Shown here piece by piece: positions 58,101 to 64,000 of a stretch of DNA of 64,000 nucleotides (position 1 is its first letter; every line of letters starts with the position of its first letter). The position numbers and the translations under genes are program-made. The DNA is from Chimonanthus salicifolius. Lineage: Eukaryota; Streptophyta; Magnoliopsida; Laurales; Calycanthaceae. Under the pieces are notes generated by a model, which worked only from the letters and a program-made list of their open reading frames with translations, was not told the DNA's origin and searched no databases. Location: contig CM023540.1 in NCBI GenBank assembly GCA_013350335.1, positions 18,357,828 to 18,421,827 of the forward strand, written 5' to 3'.

Positions 58101-59869
58101 TGCCACTTGCTGCATTGGATTATATTTTTCTTTGGTTCTCTAAGCCCCTCATCACCCCATTGAATAATAATTGTAGCAGTAGTGGTAATAATAACAGAAA
58201 CTACAACATCTAGAGGTCTTGGATTCGACTCTCCCTGGAGTTAGCCTATAGATGAGACTTGCCGATGGTTTCACATATCCATAGGATTAGTCTCACCTCC
58301 AATGTGAGGTGAGGATACCCATGATATTAATAAATTAAAAATAAAAAAATGGCAAGGAAAAGGTGTTCAGTGCACTATTCGAAAGGAAGTGTTCAATGTA
58401 CACCACTGATGAGAACTTAAGCGGGGTGATTGATCAGATGTCATCTTTGTTCTTCTTCTTTCTTTCTTTTTTTGAGCAATTTATTATTTATTTTCTATTG
58501 GGTTCCAAATGAAACCTGAGAGGCATAATCTGGAATCATGCAACTTTTGAACTTCCATATTCTTGCAAGAATATTTTATTCAGTTGACAGATTTATAAGC
58601 CAAAACAAAGGATGATGCAAGATTGATTCATTTAGATTTGCACCTTCATTATATCTCTCTCTAAAAATGGCACCCTCATTCTTTTGGTATATTATTCCTC
58701 AATTAATTATATCTGCAATTCTTAATGTGCATCCTCTATAACATGTCCTAAGATGTCTGTAATGGTAGTTATAAAATGGCTTTTGTTATTCCATGGCAGG
58801 ATTCATTCCAGAGGTTGTTACACAAGCAGCAAGGGAGGAGAGCTGAATGGGAATATCCCTTTGCTGTTGCAGGATTAAATATTTCTTTTATGCTGGCACA
58901 AATGTTGGGCTTGCAATCAGGTAAGAGGCTTGTATTTTCCAGAATTGGTGGCATTCTATTTTGTCCTCTGCATAAGTAAATAGAATACAGCAAGAACCAT
59001 GCTAAGGAAAAAAGTATATCAAGTTATATGTGGGCTGCTTCATGGATCAGCTCTCTCACAAAGAAAGCTCAGTTGGTCACATGAATAGATATTCAATTAA
59101 AAGTTGAAGAAAAGATGTGACAAATTTGCAGAATGAGAGGGAAAGAAAACAGAAGAAAAGCATTGCCCGTATTGCTTGATAATTTCTTTGGCCAGGCCTT
59201 TTTTGTGATTGAGTCTGCTAATTAATTGTATCCAAGCTTATGCACTATCTTTGGTGCATGCATCGATGATTATGCTTGGAATACCTGATGTGGCCCCTTG
59301 CATTGTCCATCTTGCAGTGTGGACTCTGTATGAGGAAGTTTGTCCATCACAGTTGACCCTAGAGCTTAGATCAGCAGGAAGTTTGTCCATCACAGTTGAC
59401 CCTAAAGCTTAGATCAGGCTCCCATCATTATCTGCTTCTGGTGCCTGTCAACCATCAACAATTTTTCTGTTTTTCATGTAGCAAATATTACTATGTTTTG
59501 AGCAACAGAGGAAAATGAAGTCATATCGGAATTCTTGCAGGTAGACCCACCACTCTAGCAGGAAAGCGCTTTTTGGAATTGCTTGGAGAAGATGCAATGG
59601 CATTTGATAATTTATATTGTGTAGCATTTGAGATGATGGATGCTCAGTGGCTTGCAAAGCGTGCTTCTTACATGGAATTCAATGCAAGTGCAAAGCCCCA
59701 TTTAAGATCTTCAAATTGGACTTTAAAACATGATTTTTTCACTAATACTTTGTTGCCTTCTTTCCAGGAGGTTTTGAAGTCTACAAAAGCACAGTTGGAG
59801 CGTGAGCTTGCTCTGGAAGATGTTTTCAGCGTTAAGGATTTACCTGCATACAACCTGCTGACTGGATAG
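29304..59869 (+). CDS. ELMO domain-containing protein, nine coding exons
   Basis: Coding exons are 29304-29441, 37791-37899, 44157-44269, 46365-46433, 55664-55779, 56159-56213, 58800-58920, 59541-59683 and 59768-59869. Together they give 966 bp and a 321-residue protein, a normal length for plant ELMOD proteins. Every junction keeps frame. The N-terminal 46 residues are basic then acidic; the ELMO domain covers about residues 125-290. Its core is GWQGPDPSTDFRGGGFISLENLI in outline: Trp172, Gln173 and the conserved Arg182, which corresponds to the GAP arginine of animal ELMODs acting on Arf-family GTPases. Later come EWEYPFAVAG and FDNLYCVAF. Plant relatives (MACARON/ELMOD group) act in membrane-domain patterning such as pollen aperture placement; GAP activity in plants is less settled. 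Seven of eight coding introns are GT-AG; the last is GC-AG. The gene is interrupted only by intronic transposons, so it looks intact. Confidence 0.93.
30370..30970 (+). mobile_element. LINE tail (zf-RVT region), sense
   Basis: 30377-30757 reads GDNICKRCHVKVNCCPLCC, then SEDVDDLLIYFLS, WVMPHLLPNF and LPHFILWRLS, the order of zf-RVT and linker words in plant LINEs. 30760-30970 is non-coding and ends TTTTTTTTGTTAGTACCTAC then AAAA, like LINE 3' ends elsewhere in the window. RNase H is absent, so it is a different or deleted family member. Confidence 0.65.
31281..31285. other. Target-site duplication AAAGC (left; right copy 37260-37264)
   Basis: Five identical bases abut both LTR ends, the size expected for gypsy or copia integrase. 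They show that the two LTRs belong to one insertion. Confidence 0.85.
31286..31636 (+). repeat. Left LTR
   Basis: 351 bp, starting TGATGTAGGACACGCAGAGC. It shares nearly every base with 36907-37259, differing by scattered substitutions and small indels (ATTTTCG versus ATGTTCG, AGCCAAGTC versus AGCCTGGTC). The terminal CA has become GA. Confidence 0.9.
33845..33925 (+). repeat. Short duplication in the solo LTR
   Basis: AGGTGCTCAGGCCACTACTC occurs at about 33806 and again at about 33880, each followed a little later by GAGTTAGG(T/C)CTAGA. An imperfect tandem of about 73 bp. Confidence 0.5.
34275..34531. repeat. Cluster of TCGGACCGTCCGA-like palindromes
   Basis: Five near-palindromic 13-14-mers lie within 260 bp: 34275-34287 and 34298-34310 (both TCGGACCGTCCGA), 34388-34400 (TCCGATCGTCCGA), 34495-34508 (TTCGGAACGTCCGA) and 34519-34531 (TCGGACCTTCCGA). 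More partial copies (CTTCCGAAC, CATCCGAAGG) surround them. They lie in the solo LTR, upstream side of its TATA box on the other strand by about 500 bp. Confidence 0.75.
35840..36700 (+). pseudogene. Gag-like fragment of the LTR retrotransposon
   Basis: Reads FYGQCHNEYFLDWLVKVKHF, then KVDFVAYRLEGEASAWW, typical of the Retrotrans_gag domain (an EFLDWL core, then A.W). A stop at 36087-36089 is followed in frame-shifted pieces by FEQYRNCWQRDRTV and ISKFLGGLHP. A proline-rich stretch follows (about 36480-36680). Capsid-building protein of the element in life; now broken by stops. No protease, reverse transcriptase or integrase follows. Confidence 0.75.
36907..37259 (+). repeat. Right LTR
   Basis: 353 bp, TGATGTAGGACACGTAGAGC to CCCGCATCA, followed directly by the target duplication AAAGC. 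Confidence 0.9.
37791..37899 (+). CDS. ELMO gene, coding exon 2
   Basis: Acceptor TGTATAG to 37790; donor TTGG/GTAAGT. Reads AYVHENHQAIWEEKRKEG, then HWTYLFSELIAQWAQWL, ending on the first base of a split Ala codon (phase 1). The LIAQWAQWL segment is conserved in plant ELMO proteins. Confidence 0.9.
38115..38335 (+). repeat. Imperfect tandem duplication, about 110 bp
   Basis: ATGATTGGGTTAGTGATCAA at 38128 and ATGATTGGGTTTGTGATCAA at 38228; both are followed by CTGTAG, CCAATTTAATT and ACGACTTTACATTGCTTG in order. Two copies in direct orientation. Confidence 0.85.
40098..40589 (+). mobile_element. TRIM-like element: LTR-internal-LTR-internal array
   Basis: LTR-like units at 40098-40222 and 40377-40485 start TGTTGAG(C/T)CC and end TGACA, and share GGTCCTGGGCTTATAAGTG or CTCCTGGGCTTATAAGTG and TTTTGGGATGGGA. 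Each is directly followed by a tRNA-iMet primer site: GTGGTAGTAGAGCCAA at 40224 and GTGGTATCAGAGCCAA at 40487. The two internal segments share CATGGGCC(C/T)TACACAAAA and GAGGTGTGGGTCCC. Short LTRs, a tiny interior and no coding match a terminal-repeat retrotransposon in miniature in tandem form. A third LTR is missing because the gypsy-type LTR at 40590 cuts in. Confidence 0.72.
40590..41009 (-). mobile_element. LTR with polymerase-end remnant (gypsy-like), minus strand
   Basis: Read on the minus strand, 41045-41010 gives QLEDEYFSRLGV and a stop, as at the end of some gypsy polymerases. A GGGGGTCTAA tract follows and then TGTAGGACACGTCGCTAG, close to the left end of the LTR at 31286. The LTR ends GAGCATCGATTCTGCATCA at 40590. 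It abuts the TRIM array without a visible target duplication. Confidence 0.55.
42250..42342 (+). repeat. Inverted copy of the same LTR end
   Basis: The + strand reads CCCGATTTTGCCGGATTGCT then TTGAGCATCGATCCCTCATCA, matching the minus-strand end at 40590-40645 (CCCGATTTTGCTGGATTGCT, GAGCATCGATTCTGCATCA). Thus 40590-42342 is bracketed by two facing-away LTR ends. Only about 55 bp are clearly shared. Confidence 0.6.
42437..42770 (+). promoter_or_regulatory. LTR-like segment with TATA box
   Basis: Starts TGTGATGCGGAGCATACACC. It has TCTATATAAGCTTTG near 42606, GATGAATAAGAATTG near 42650 as a possible polyadenylation signal, and then a CT-rich leader. This is the layout of a short plant LTR. No partner LTR or target duplication was found. 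Confidence 0.35.
44157..44269 (+). CDS. ELMO gene, coding exon 3
   Basis: Acceptor TTTCTCCAG to 44156; donor CAG/GTAGAG. Two bases finish the Ala codon, then NIIIGSGSLLGRFLPLPF, NGLDGKNVPLSLSPLQ. Ends in phase 0. Confidence 0.9.
45545..45830 (+). repeat. LTR-like sequence, TGATGTAG type
   Basis: Begins TGATGTAGCACATGCATGGG, like the TGATGTAGGACACG ends at 31286 and 36907. It contains a T-rich promoter-like part and TATAAGAACCC near 45722. End and target duplication are not resolved, so solo LTR is only a suggestion. Confidence 0.4.
46010..46067 (+). repeat. (GATA)n-(GGGA)n-(GA)n compound microsatellite
   Basis: Seven or so GATA units, then five GGGA units, then GA units, all purine-rich on the + strand. 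Confidence 0.95.
46365..46433 (+). CDS. ELMO gene, coding exon 4
   Basis: Acceptor CCTTACAG to 46364; donor CAA/GTAAGC. Twenty-three whole codons, QERLSNLQQRLEVPFDGT then RLDHQ. QRLEVPFDG is a signature of the plant family. Confidence 0.92.
46548..46780 (+). repeat. Direct duplication, about 136-bp spacing
   Basis: GGCATTGATACATTCACC occurs at 46554 and 46689. Both are followed by CCCCTTCAGTAACCCTAAC, TTGGA, ACAAGACTAACATG and CCCTGTTTCAATTAATC. Copies of about 93 bp with intervening unique sequence. Confidence 0.88.
47100..50128. mobile_element. Large solo LTR (3029 bp) with 5-bp target duplication
   Basis: Left end TGTAACACCCCTCCCTCC; right end GGGTCAGGTCACTATA, a degenerate reverse copy. 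Direct repeats TTCTG at 47095-47099 and 50129-50133. No retroelement protein inside. The size and end type match the element at 32658-35816, but their interiors are not obviously alike by eye, so they would be different families of the same class. A solo LTR is the simplest reading. Confidence 0.65.
50760..50914 (+). mobile_element. LINE RNase H stub
   Basis: The + strand reads PKVLKFNVDGGSKR, then a frame change to KPGPTGIGGVLLNSEGIS, the start of LINE RNase H. It is cut exactly where the copia LTR begins at 50915. Confidence 0.7.
50915..51572 (-). mobile_element. Copia 3' end: RNase H tail, polypurine tract and 3' LTR
   Basis: On the minus strand, 51572-51180 reads the end of copia polymerase in broken frames (QSVIARSSAEVEYRAMAN, IASNPIFHEK, IEADCHFLRQH, DQLADILTK). 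A polypurine tract AGGGGGAG abuts the LTR start TGTTGGGACCCG at 51172; the LTR ends ATTCTACA at 50915, 258 bp. The 5' part of the element is missing beyond 51572, where LINE sequence begins. Confidence 0.82.
51573..53904 (+). mobile_element. LINE: reverse transcriptase, zf-RVT, RNase H and poly(A), degenerate
   Basis: The + strand reads VNGSPKGFFRMEKDIRQGDP, LSPYLYVMVAEPL, then LQYADDIILFLKA (the catalytic ADD of reverse transcriptase). 52786-53013 gives zf-RVT (CPLCLVDAESINHLMVHC). 53370-53640 gives RNase H (LKLNFDGSCVQEAG and LEGDSQIVVNWLRG). The copy ends TTAATGAAGTTAATTTCC and A14. Several frameshifts, stops and an interior G run make it non-functional. It is 5'-truncated, as usual for LINEs. 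Confidence 0.85.
52083..52115 (+). repeat. Poly-G run of about 30
   Basis: Uninterrupted or nearly uninterrupted G inside the LINE reverse-transcriptase remnant, after GGTTTTGGGTG. Could be expansion by slippage or a base-calling artefact. Confidence 0.85.
53905..54650 (+). mobile_element. Second LINE tail of the same family, in tandem
   Basis: Starts right after the poly(A) of the previous LINE. Reads VEVIKSRVAW-like IEVIKSRVAW, SGKFQGINISNIC, LKLNFDGSCMCDLGLAG, ILKGDSKIVVGW and YGYSISWVPRSGNSEANELA, i.e. linker and complete RNase H. The end TTAATGAAGTTACTTTTC plus A8 matches the end of the copy before it. Stops show it is dead. Confidence 0.82.
55664..55779 (+). CDS. ELMO gene, coding exon 5
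   Basis: Acceptor GTGCAG to 55663; donor CAG/GTTTGC. Reads DALRQLWKLAYPNRELPS, LKSELWKEMGWQGPDPSTDF and two bases of the conserved Arg182 codon. Contains the ELMO core motif WQG.DP.TDF. Confidence 0.94.
55780..56158 (+). other. ELMO intron 5 of the coding region, 379 bp
   Basis: GT-AG, GTTTGCAG start and GCTTTTAG end. Nothing else recognised. It splits the codon of the conserved arginine. Confidence 0.85.
56159..56213 (+). CDS. ELMO gene, coding exon 6
   Basis: One base completes Arg182, then GGGFISLENLIFFAKKYP; 55 bp in all. Acceptor CTTTTAG, donor CCG/GTTTGT. GGGF.SLENL is the second half of the ELMO signature. Confidence 0.93.
56609..57712. mobile_element. Foldback element: 1104-bp palindrome made of two inner palindromes, 8-bp target duplication
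   Basis: Termini GGCGCCCCATACAGACA and TGTCTGCATGGGGCGCC are inverted; TTTATTTT at 56601-56608 and 57713-57720 is the target duplication (8 bp, as for hAT elements). The outer arms (56609-56862 and 57481-57712) pair with each other. Inside, 56863-57125 is itself a hairpin (AAGCACTGTGTATTT against AAATACACAGTGCTT) and 57220-57480 is a second one; each is also the reverse complement of the other. So one ~130-bp arm appears four times. No coding capacity. It lies in ELMO intron 6. Confidence 0.88.
58215..58355 (+). repeat. SINE 3' part, second copy
   Basis: Box B-like GGATTCGACTCTCC near 58225, then GATGAGACTTGCCGATGG, TTTCACATATCCATAGGA, TTAGTCTCACCTCCAATGTG, GAGGATACCC and an A-rich end. Shares the last 70 bp layout with the copy at 3855-3945. 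Box A is not evident, so 5'-truncated. Confidence 0.6.
58800..58920 (+). CDS. ELMO gene, coding exon 7
   Basis: Acceptor ATGGCAG to 58799; donor TCAG/GTAAGA. Reads DSFQRLLHKQQGRRAEWEYP, FAVAGLNISFMLAQMLGLQS, ending on the first base of a Gly codon. EWEYPFAVAG is strongly conserved. Confidence 0.93.
58921..59540 (+). other. ELMO intron 7 of the coding region, 620 bp
   Basis: GT-AG. Contains a 45-bp perfect-type tandem at about 59334-59412 (GAAGTTTGTCCATCACAGTT twice, each followed by GACCCTA(G/A)AGCTTAGATCAG). Confidence 0.85.
59334..59420 (+). repeat. 45-bp tandem duplication
   Basis: GGAAGTTTGTCCATCACAGT then TGACCCTAGAGCTTAGATCA, repeated with a single G-to-A difference. About 150 bp before the exon 8 acceptor. 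Confidence 0.9.
59541..59683 (+). CDS. ELMO gene, coding exon 8
   Basis: Acceptor TTCTTGCAG to 59540. Two bases finish Gly, then RPTTLAGKRFLELLGEDAM, AFDNLYCVAFEMMDAQWLA, KRASYMEFN. The donor is GC (AAT/GCAAGTG), judged from conservation: relatives continue MEFN directly with EVLKST. Confidence 0.88.
59684..59767 (+). other. ELMO intron 8: 84-bp GC-AG intron, frame-preserving
   Basis: Starts GCAAGTG, the strong consensus of GC-AG introns, and ends CTTCTTTCCAG. It is 84 bp, 28 codons, with no in-frame stop, so retention would insert 28 residues (ASAKPHLRSS to LLPSFQ) without breaking the protein. Splicing is inferred from the conserved junction; reading through is equally open. Confidence 0.85.
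59768..59869 (+). CDS. ELMO gene, last coding exon
   Basis: Reads EVLKSTKAQLERELALED, VFSVKDLPAYNLLTG and TAG 59867-59869. The C-terminal LEDV.S.KDLPAYNLL is conserved in the family. Confidence 0.93.
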   Translation, partial: EVLKSTKAQLERELALEDVFSVKDLPAYNLLTG

Positions 59870-61738
59870 CTGCGACAGGACTGCTACTAGATTTCATTAC
59901 CTTTATCAATGTCTGTTCTACGATCTTCATACATGCCTCTTTCAAAAAATGTCAATTGAGCCACTCAAAAATATTGTTATGAGAAGCTTAGTTTCCAAAG
60001 AATGTAATACCAAATCTTTCAAGAAACAAAACGAGAATGTAATACCCTGGACAAGACACTTGACAGATTACTTGGTTGAAAAATTCAATCCATGATTGAT
60101 TTGTTATTCTCAAATAGAAAATTGGTGGCATACTTGCTCTGATGATGATAATGATAGACCCCTTTAAATATTGCCTATTTACTTGGTGTTCATACCACGA
60201 GTTTTGGGTGTTCAAGGCCCATTTCCTTTTCCCCCCTTCTTTTCAAAGCAAGTCTCCCACTTCCATTTTATCCATTCTCACACAAAAGACTCTATCCAAG
60301 CAGCCAGAGGGCCAATACACCCGTTTTCAATTTTTTCTGTCTTAGGTGATTCTTCAGAGTTGTTTTTTTTTTTTTTTTTAAACTTAATGTAATACACACT
60401 GCCAATATTCTGAAATATCTTAAAAATACTGAAGTAAAATTCTGAAACCTAGTATGATTTTGTGAAAGGATGACGTTATCTTGTGGAACACTGTTTGCTT
60501 TTAGCTACTGATCTACATCACATAGGAGAAGAATAGAAAAAATGAAAAACTTATGATGAGTATATTTTAAAAAAAATATTGGTCATTTTTATGGGTTTTT
60601 AGATACCTTGAAAGTCAAAATTTGAAAGATACGTCTTGAAATTTTGAAAAATGTGCAAAAATTTTAATAAACAAGTAAACCAACATGAATTAACATTTAA
60701 TATAAACTTGATGTTATCAAACATTCTCTAGTGACATGTTTCTTCTATTACAATTCATAAAAAACTTATTGTAAAATTCTTTGAGTTTGAGTTTTATGAA
60801 AATGTTGGAATATTAAAAAGCATGTACCAATCACATTAAGGGATCTTCGTAAAAGGTGTTTTAGAAATCTCTATTATTATCAATTTTTTAGAAAAATGAT
60901 GGAAAATCACTCGGACACCTTATGAACTATGTGAATGATATTAATGCATTTCCATTGAATTCCATGAGCACTGGATATTAATTTATTAAATTATTTTCAC
61001 AAAAAGTTCAAAATTTGAGATTATCATAGATCCAAAACTTGAAAAAATTAATGAAAATAACTCAAAATAGTCAAAGTCAATAAAAATAACTCTAAAATTG
61101 AATAATTTGCTTTTAAGCCTTTTAAATTTAGAAATTATTGTTGAAAATAACTTGAAAATCGGTTCCACCGATTTTTAAAATTCAAGAAAAAAAAAAAAAC
61201 AGCACCAAACTATGGTTTAAGGAGGCTGCAGTTCATCATCACTGTGGCTTCATGATAAAATATGCTTTAGAATCCCACTAAGGTGTTGTTCACCTTTGCC
61301 ATCCAACCTCCTTCAACTTCCACCCCACTCCTATATGCTATCAATGGACTAGGAACTGAAACATTTAGTCACCCTTCTTTGCAAACTAAAATTCAGAATA
61401 ATTGGATTAAAAACAATATCAGAGGAATCCATTTCAGATCACTCCCAAACAAGTCCAAAAGCTCAGACCGCGCCCAAAAGCTTTAAACAGCTCATATCTC
61501 AACCCGGGGCACCACCAAATTCTTTTAATTGTATGTTGTTAGGATTAAGATTATGTGTACATTAATCTCTAGATTGAGTTATAGATAAGATCAAGTAATG
61601 GTTTTCTTATCAGCTTCTACAAGGAATGATGCTCAAGTTTTATGATAATTTTCTCATTTAACATGGTATCAATGAGATGACCAGGAACATAATCCTCGCC
61701 TATGGTATACATTCAATCCCATCCATTGTTGCAATTTT
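59870..61738 (+). other. 3' flank of the ELMO gene, AT-rich
   Basis: Likely 3' untranslated region just after 59869; no clear AATAAA was seen. 60361-60380 is oligo-T. 60540-61200 is strongly AT-rich with many AAAATT and AATTTT words and no recognisable gene or element. Confidence 0.45.
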
Positions 61739-62090
61739 TTTTTTGACCAAGGTTTTTAGGCCTCTTAGAGCACCCTAATAATTCCTAGAGTATGTGCAAG
61801 CCTCTCTATCTCACTTAATTTCACGAATAATGACCCTTTTGGATGGAGTGATAATCGAATTCAAAGACGGACTTCAAGCCATCACTCCAACCCTTCTGGA
61901 TTCGCTATGGCAATTTTGTCTCTTAGAGCACCCGACTAATCTTCGAGCCATGTGTTAGCCTCCTTATCTGCATACAGGGTAACTTTATAGAGAGTGACAT
62001 TTTCAAATGGAGTGGGAATCGAACTCAAGACTCTCACTTTTTAAGATGAGTTTCTTACTATCACTCCAGTCCTCTAAGGTTCCCTTTGGC
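61739..62090 (-). repeat. Two tandem SINE-like units, antisense
   Basis: Both units share TCTTAGAGCACCC, then about 100 bp later GGAGTG(A/G)(T/G)AATCGAA, CATCACTCCA or TATCACTCCA, and GGCAATTTTGTC. On the minus strand the second unit has GAGTTCGATTCCCACTCC, a good tRNA box B. Unit 1 is about 61763-61900, unit 2 about 61921-62080. tRNA-derived SINEs end to end; TSDs not found. Confidence 0.55.
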
Positions 62091-64000
62091 AATTTTGTCA
62101 TTAAATCTCCTACTGATTTGAGATCCTGCCTTCTACCCTCTCACCTTTACCTGCCCCCATACAGCAAAATTTCGTCCCTCAAATGCACCAGCTTTGCTTG
62201 TCTAACCCATCATCACCAATGCCTACAAGCCTCCACAGTCCATCTCACCCATGTCATGTACTCTCTCAAATCTTCAGAAAACCCATAACCCATTCTTTTG
62301 TCCGTGCCTAGATCTACTCATTTTATAATGGTTCCTCTTGTTTCTTACCTTCTCCTTCTCTTTTTTTCGTTCCCTGCCTAGCTATGGTTCATTTATGCCC
62401 TTCTTGTTCTTCTTCCTCCTCCAGTTTCTAATCAGGATCTTCATCTCGAACTTGCTGTGCACCAGTCTGACCCTGTTGCACAGCAAATATTCTTCTCCTC
62501 TTTCATCTCATCTCTTTACATCTTTGTTCAAACTGATCCCTGTTGTGTTACTGAGATAGTTGTCCTACGTATTCAAGGATTTGTTACAGATTCATGAGGG
62601 AACAAACTCCCCTTCCGGTCGTTTCGATGTGTCACTTTAAAATAATAATATAATTTTTTTGAAGTAAAAAATATAATAGAATATGAAAACAATAATGTAA
62701 ACCTATAAATATATTTAAATGAATTATTTTTATTATTTTACAATAATCTACATAAATAAAAAACATAAATTATCATTAAATAATTAATTAAGTTTGTAAT
62801 CTCAATTTATAATAGTGTAACTATTAAATATTAGTTCAAGAATGTTTGAATTTATACTAGAATAAGAATCAAATATAAATTGAATTAGACAAAAAATCCA
62901 AAAATTACTCAATAAATAAACTTGAATTCTCATTTTATTTAAAATTAAAAGTAAAATCTTAAAACAGGCAAACCTGGTCCATTTTATTTTTTCCCCGAGC
63001 TTGTGTCATTTACATTAAAAATAAACCATATAAGTTAAAGATATATTCATGAATTATAACAAGACTAAATTCAGCCCAAAATTCAACTTCTAGCAACTTG
63101 GTCGTTCAATGACACCTCATGACTAGGACCATTAAGATTAAGTGAATTTAAATTGATTGTTAGGCTCAATGTTTTCTTCAAAAATGTTTTAGTGCAGGAG
63201 TCCAAAAATTGGCATGGCCGATATTTCGGCCGATAAGTTTCTCTCACCTCTGATATTTCCATATAATTGCATTTTCGTCCGAAAATTTTATGGTAATTTC
63301 AGAAAATTTGGGGCTTCTTGAAAATGTAATTTTTTTCATTAAATATCGGTCGTATATATATTCAAATTATTTATTTAAGTTTCAAATACGATTAATATTA
63401 AAATTAACAATAAAATGAAGAGAAATGATAAAAAAAAAATTATGAAAAAGTATGTAAGAAATTTTTGATAAATTTTGTGATTAAGTATTTTCCATACTTT
63501 TATACTAATTTAAGATAAATCAATTAATAATAAATATTTAAGATCTCCTTTAAAAGCTAACATCATCAAAAGAAAAAGAAAAACAACAACAATCTTACCG
63601 GTTGAAAATTTCCGATACTGCTCAAAGTTTCAGCTTATATTTTTATTTTTGAACATTTTTTCCTCAAACATAAGAATAAGGTTTAAATATAATAATATGA
63701 TATTTAAATATAAATACACAATAATACAATATTATATAAATATTGTATAACAGTATAACAATATATTGTAATACTGTATAACAGTATCCATTATAGTTAT
63801 ACTGTATGGTGTCCAGAACCACATAAAATCCTTGAATCGCACGATTTCGACAACCTTGATTTAGATAAATTTCTTCAATTGTACTTCTTCGTTTAATTTG
63901 ACCCTCGCATTCATGATCGACATCTAATTAAAGAATTTTTTTAAATATCTAATCTTAGAGGAAGAAATTTTAAATTCATCTAATTTTTTAAATTCTTAAT
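62091..64000. other. AT-rich terminal region, no gene recognised
   Basis: 62100-62560 is CT-rich on the + strand, like retroelement leaders at 31780-32560, without a recognisable protein. 62630-63180 is over 75 percent A+T by eye. Near 63208-63226 is the palindrome GGCCGATATTTCGGCC. 63715-63815 is a set of ATATTGTATAACAGTAT-like repeats. Confidence 0.45.
63715..63815. repeat. Short tandem and inverted repeats of ATACTGTATAACAGTAT type
   Basis: ATTGTATAACAGTATAAC, TAATACTGTATAACAGTAT and TATACTGTATGG follow each other, with ACAGTAT and ATACTGT in both orientations. A small AT-rich cluster, possibly a degraded foldback. Confidence 0.6.

Larger units (their letters stand above)
56214..58799 (+). 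other. ELMO intron 6 of the coding region, 2.6 kb
   Basis: GT-AG. Holds the foldback element (56609-57712) and a SINE-like tail (58220-58350). 57730-58200 and 58350-58799 show nothing recognised. Confidence 0.8.

Overview
The window looks like nuclear DNA of a flowering plant with a large, repeat-rich genome. The evidence is spliced genes with GT-AG introns up to about 9 kb, an intronless CC-NBS-LRR resistance gene, plant-type LINEs, copia and gypsy remnants, tRNA-derived SINEs and MITE-like elements. I cannot assign a family. Three real protein-coding genes are visible, all on the + strand. Almost everything else is transposon-derived or unrecognised AT-rich DNA.

Layout. (1) 1-6585: the 3' end of a MATE/DTX multidrug exporter gene, with the last three coding exons at 1850-1968, 3550-3636 and 6514-6585; its 5' part lies to the left of the window. 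Its last intron holds a decayed antisense LINE. (2) 6586-10836: intergenic DNA with a possible copia remnant, a MULE-like MITE at 9503-9778 with a 10-bp target duplication, and a second MITE-like sequence close upstream of the resistance gene. (3) 10837-14643: an intact single-exon CC-NB-ARC-LRR gene of 1268 codons, whose C-terminal LRRs carry an exact-phase 225-bp tandem duplication. (4) 14644-23300: intergenic transposon debris: LINE tails at about 17190-18250 and 21200-22860, and a copia remnant at about 19880-21000 that carries a SINE with a 16-bp target duplication. (5) 29304-59869, possibly from about 23.7 kb if a 5' untranslated exon is there: an ELMO-domain gene with nine coding exons (966 bp of coding sequence over 30.6 kb). 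Its introns are filled by transposons, including a three-level nest at about 30998-37520 and a second ~3-kb solo LTR at 47100-50128. There are also LINE and copia debris at 50760-54650, and a 1.1-kb palindrome of palindromes at 56609-57712. Its last intron is an 84-bp GC-AG intron that is a multiple of three with no in-frame stop. (6) 59870-64000: AT-rich 3' flank with SINE-like repeats.

The three genes have unrelated jobs (membrane export, intracellular immune sensing, small-GTPase regulation), so there is no operon-like logic. The most notable structures are the doubly palindromic element, the nested insertions with intact target duplications, the frame-preserving GC-AG intron and the in-phase LRR duplication. 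I saw no clearly undescribed multi-gene system.
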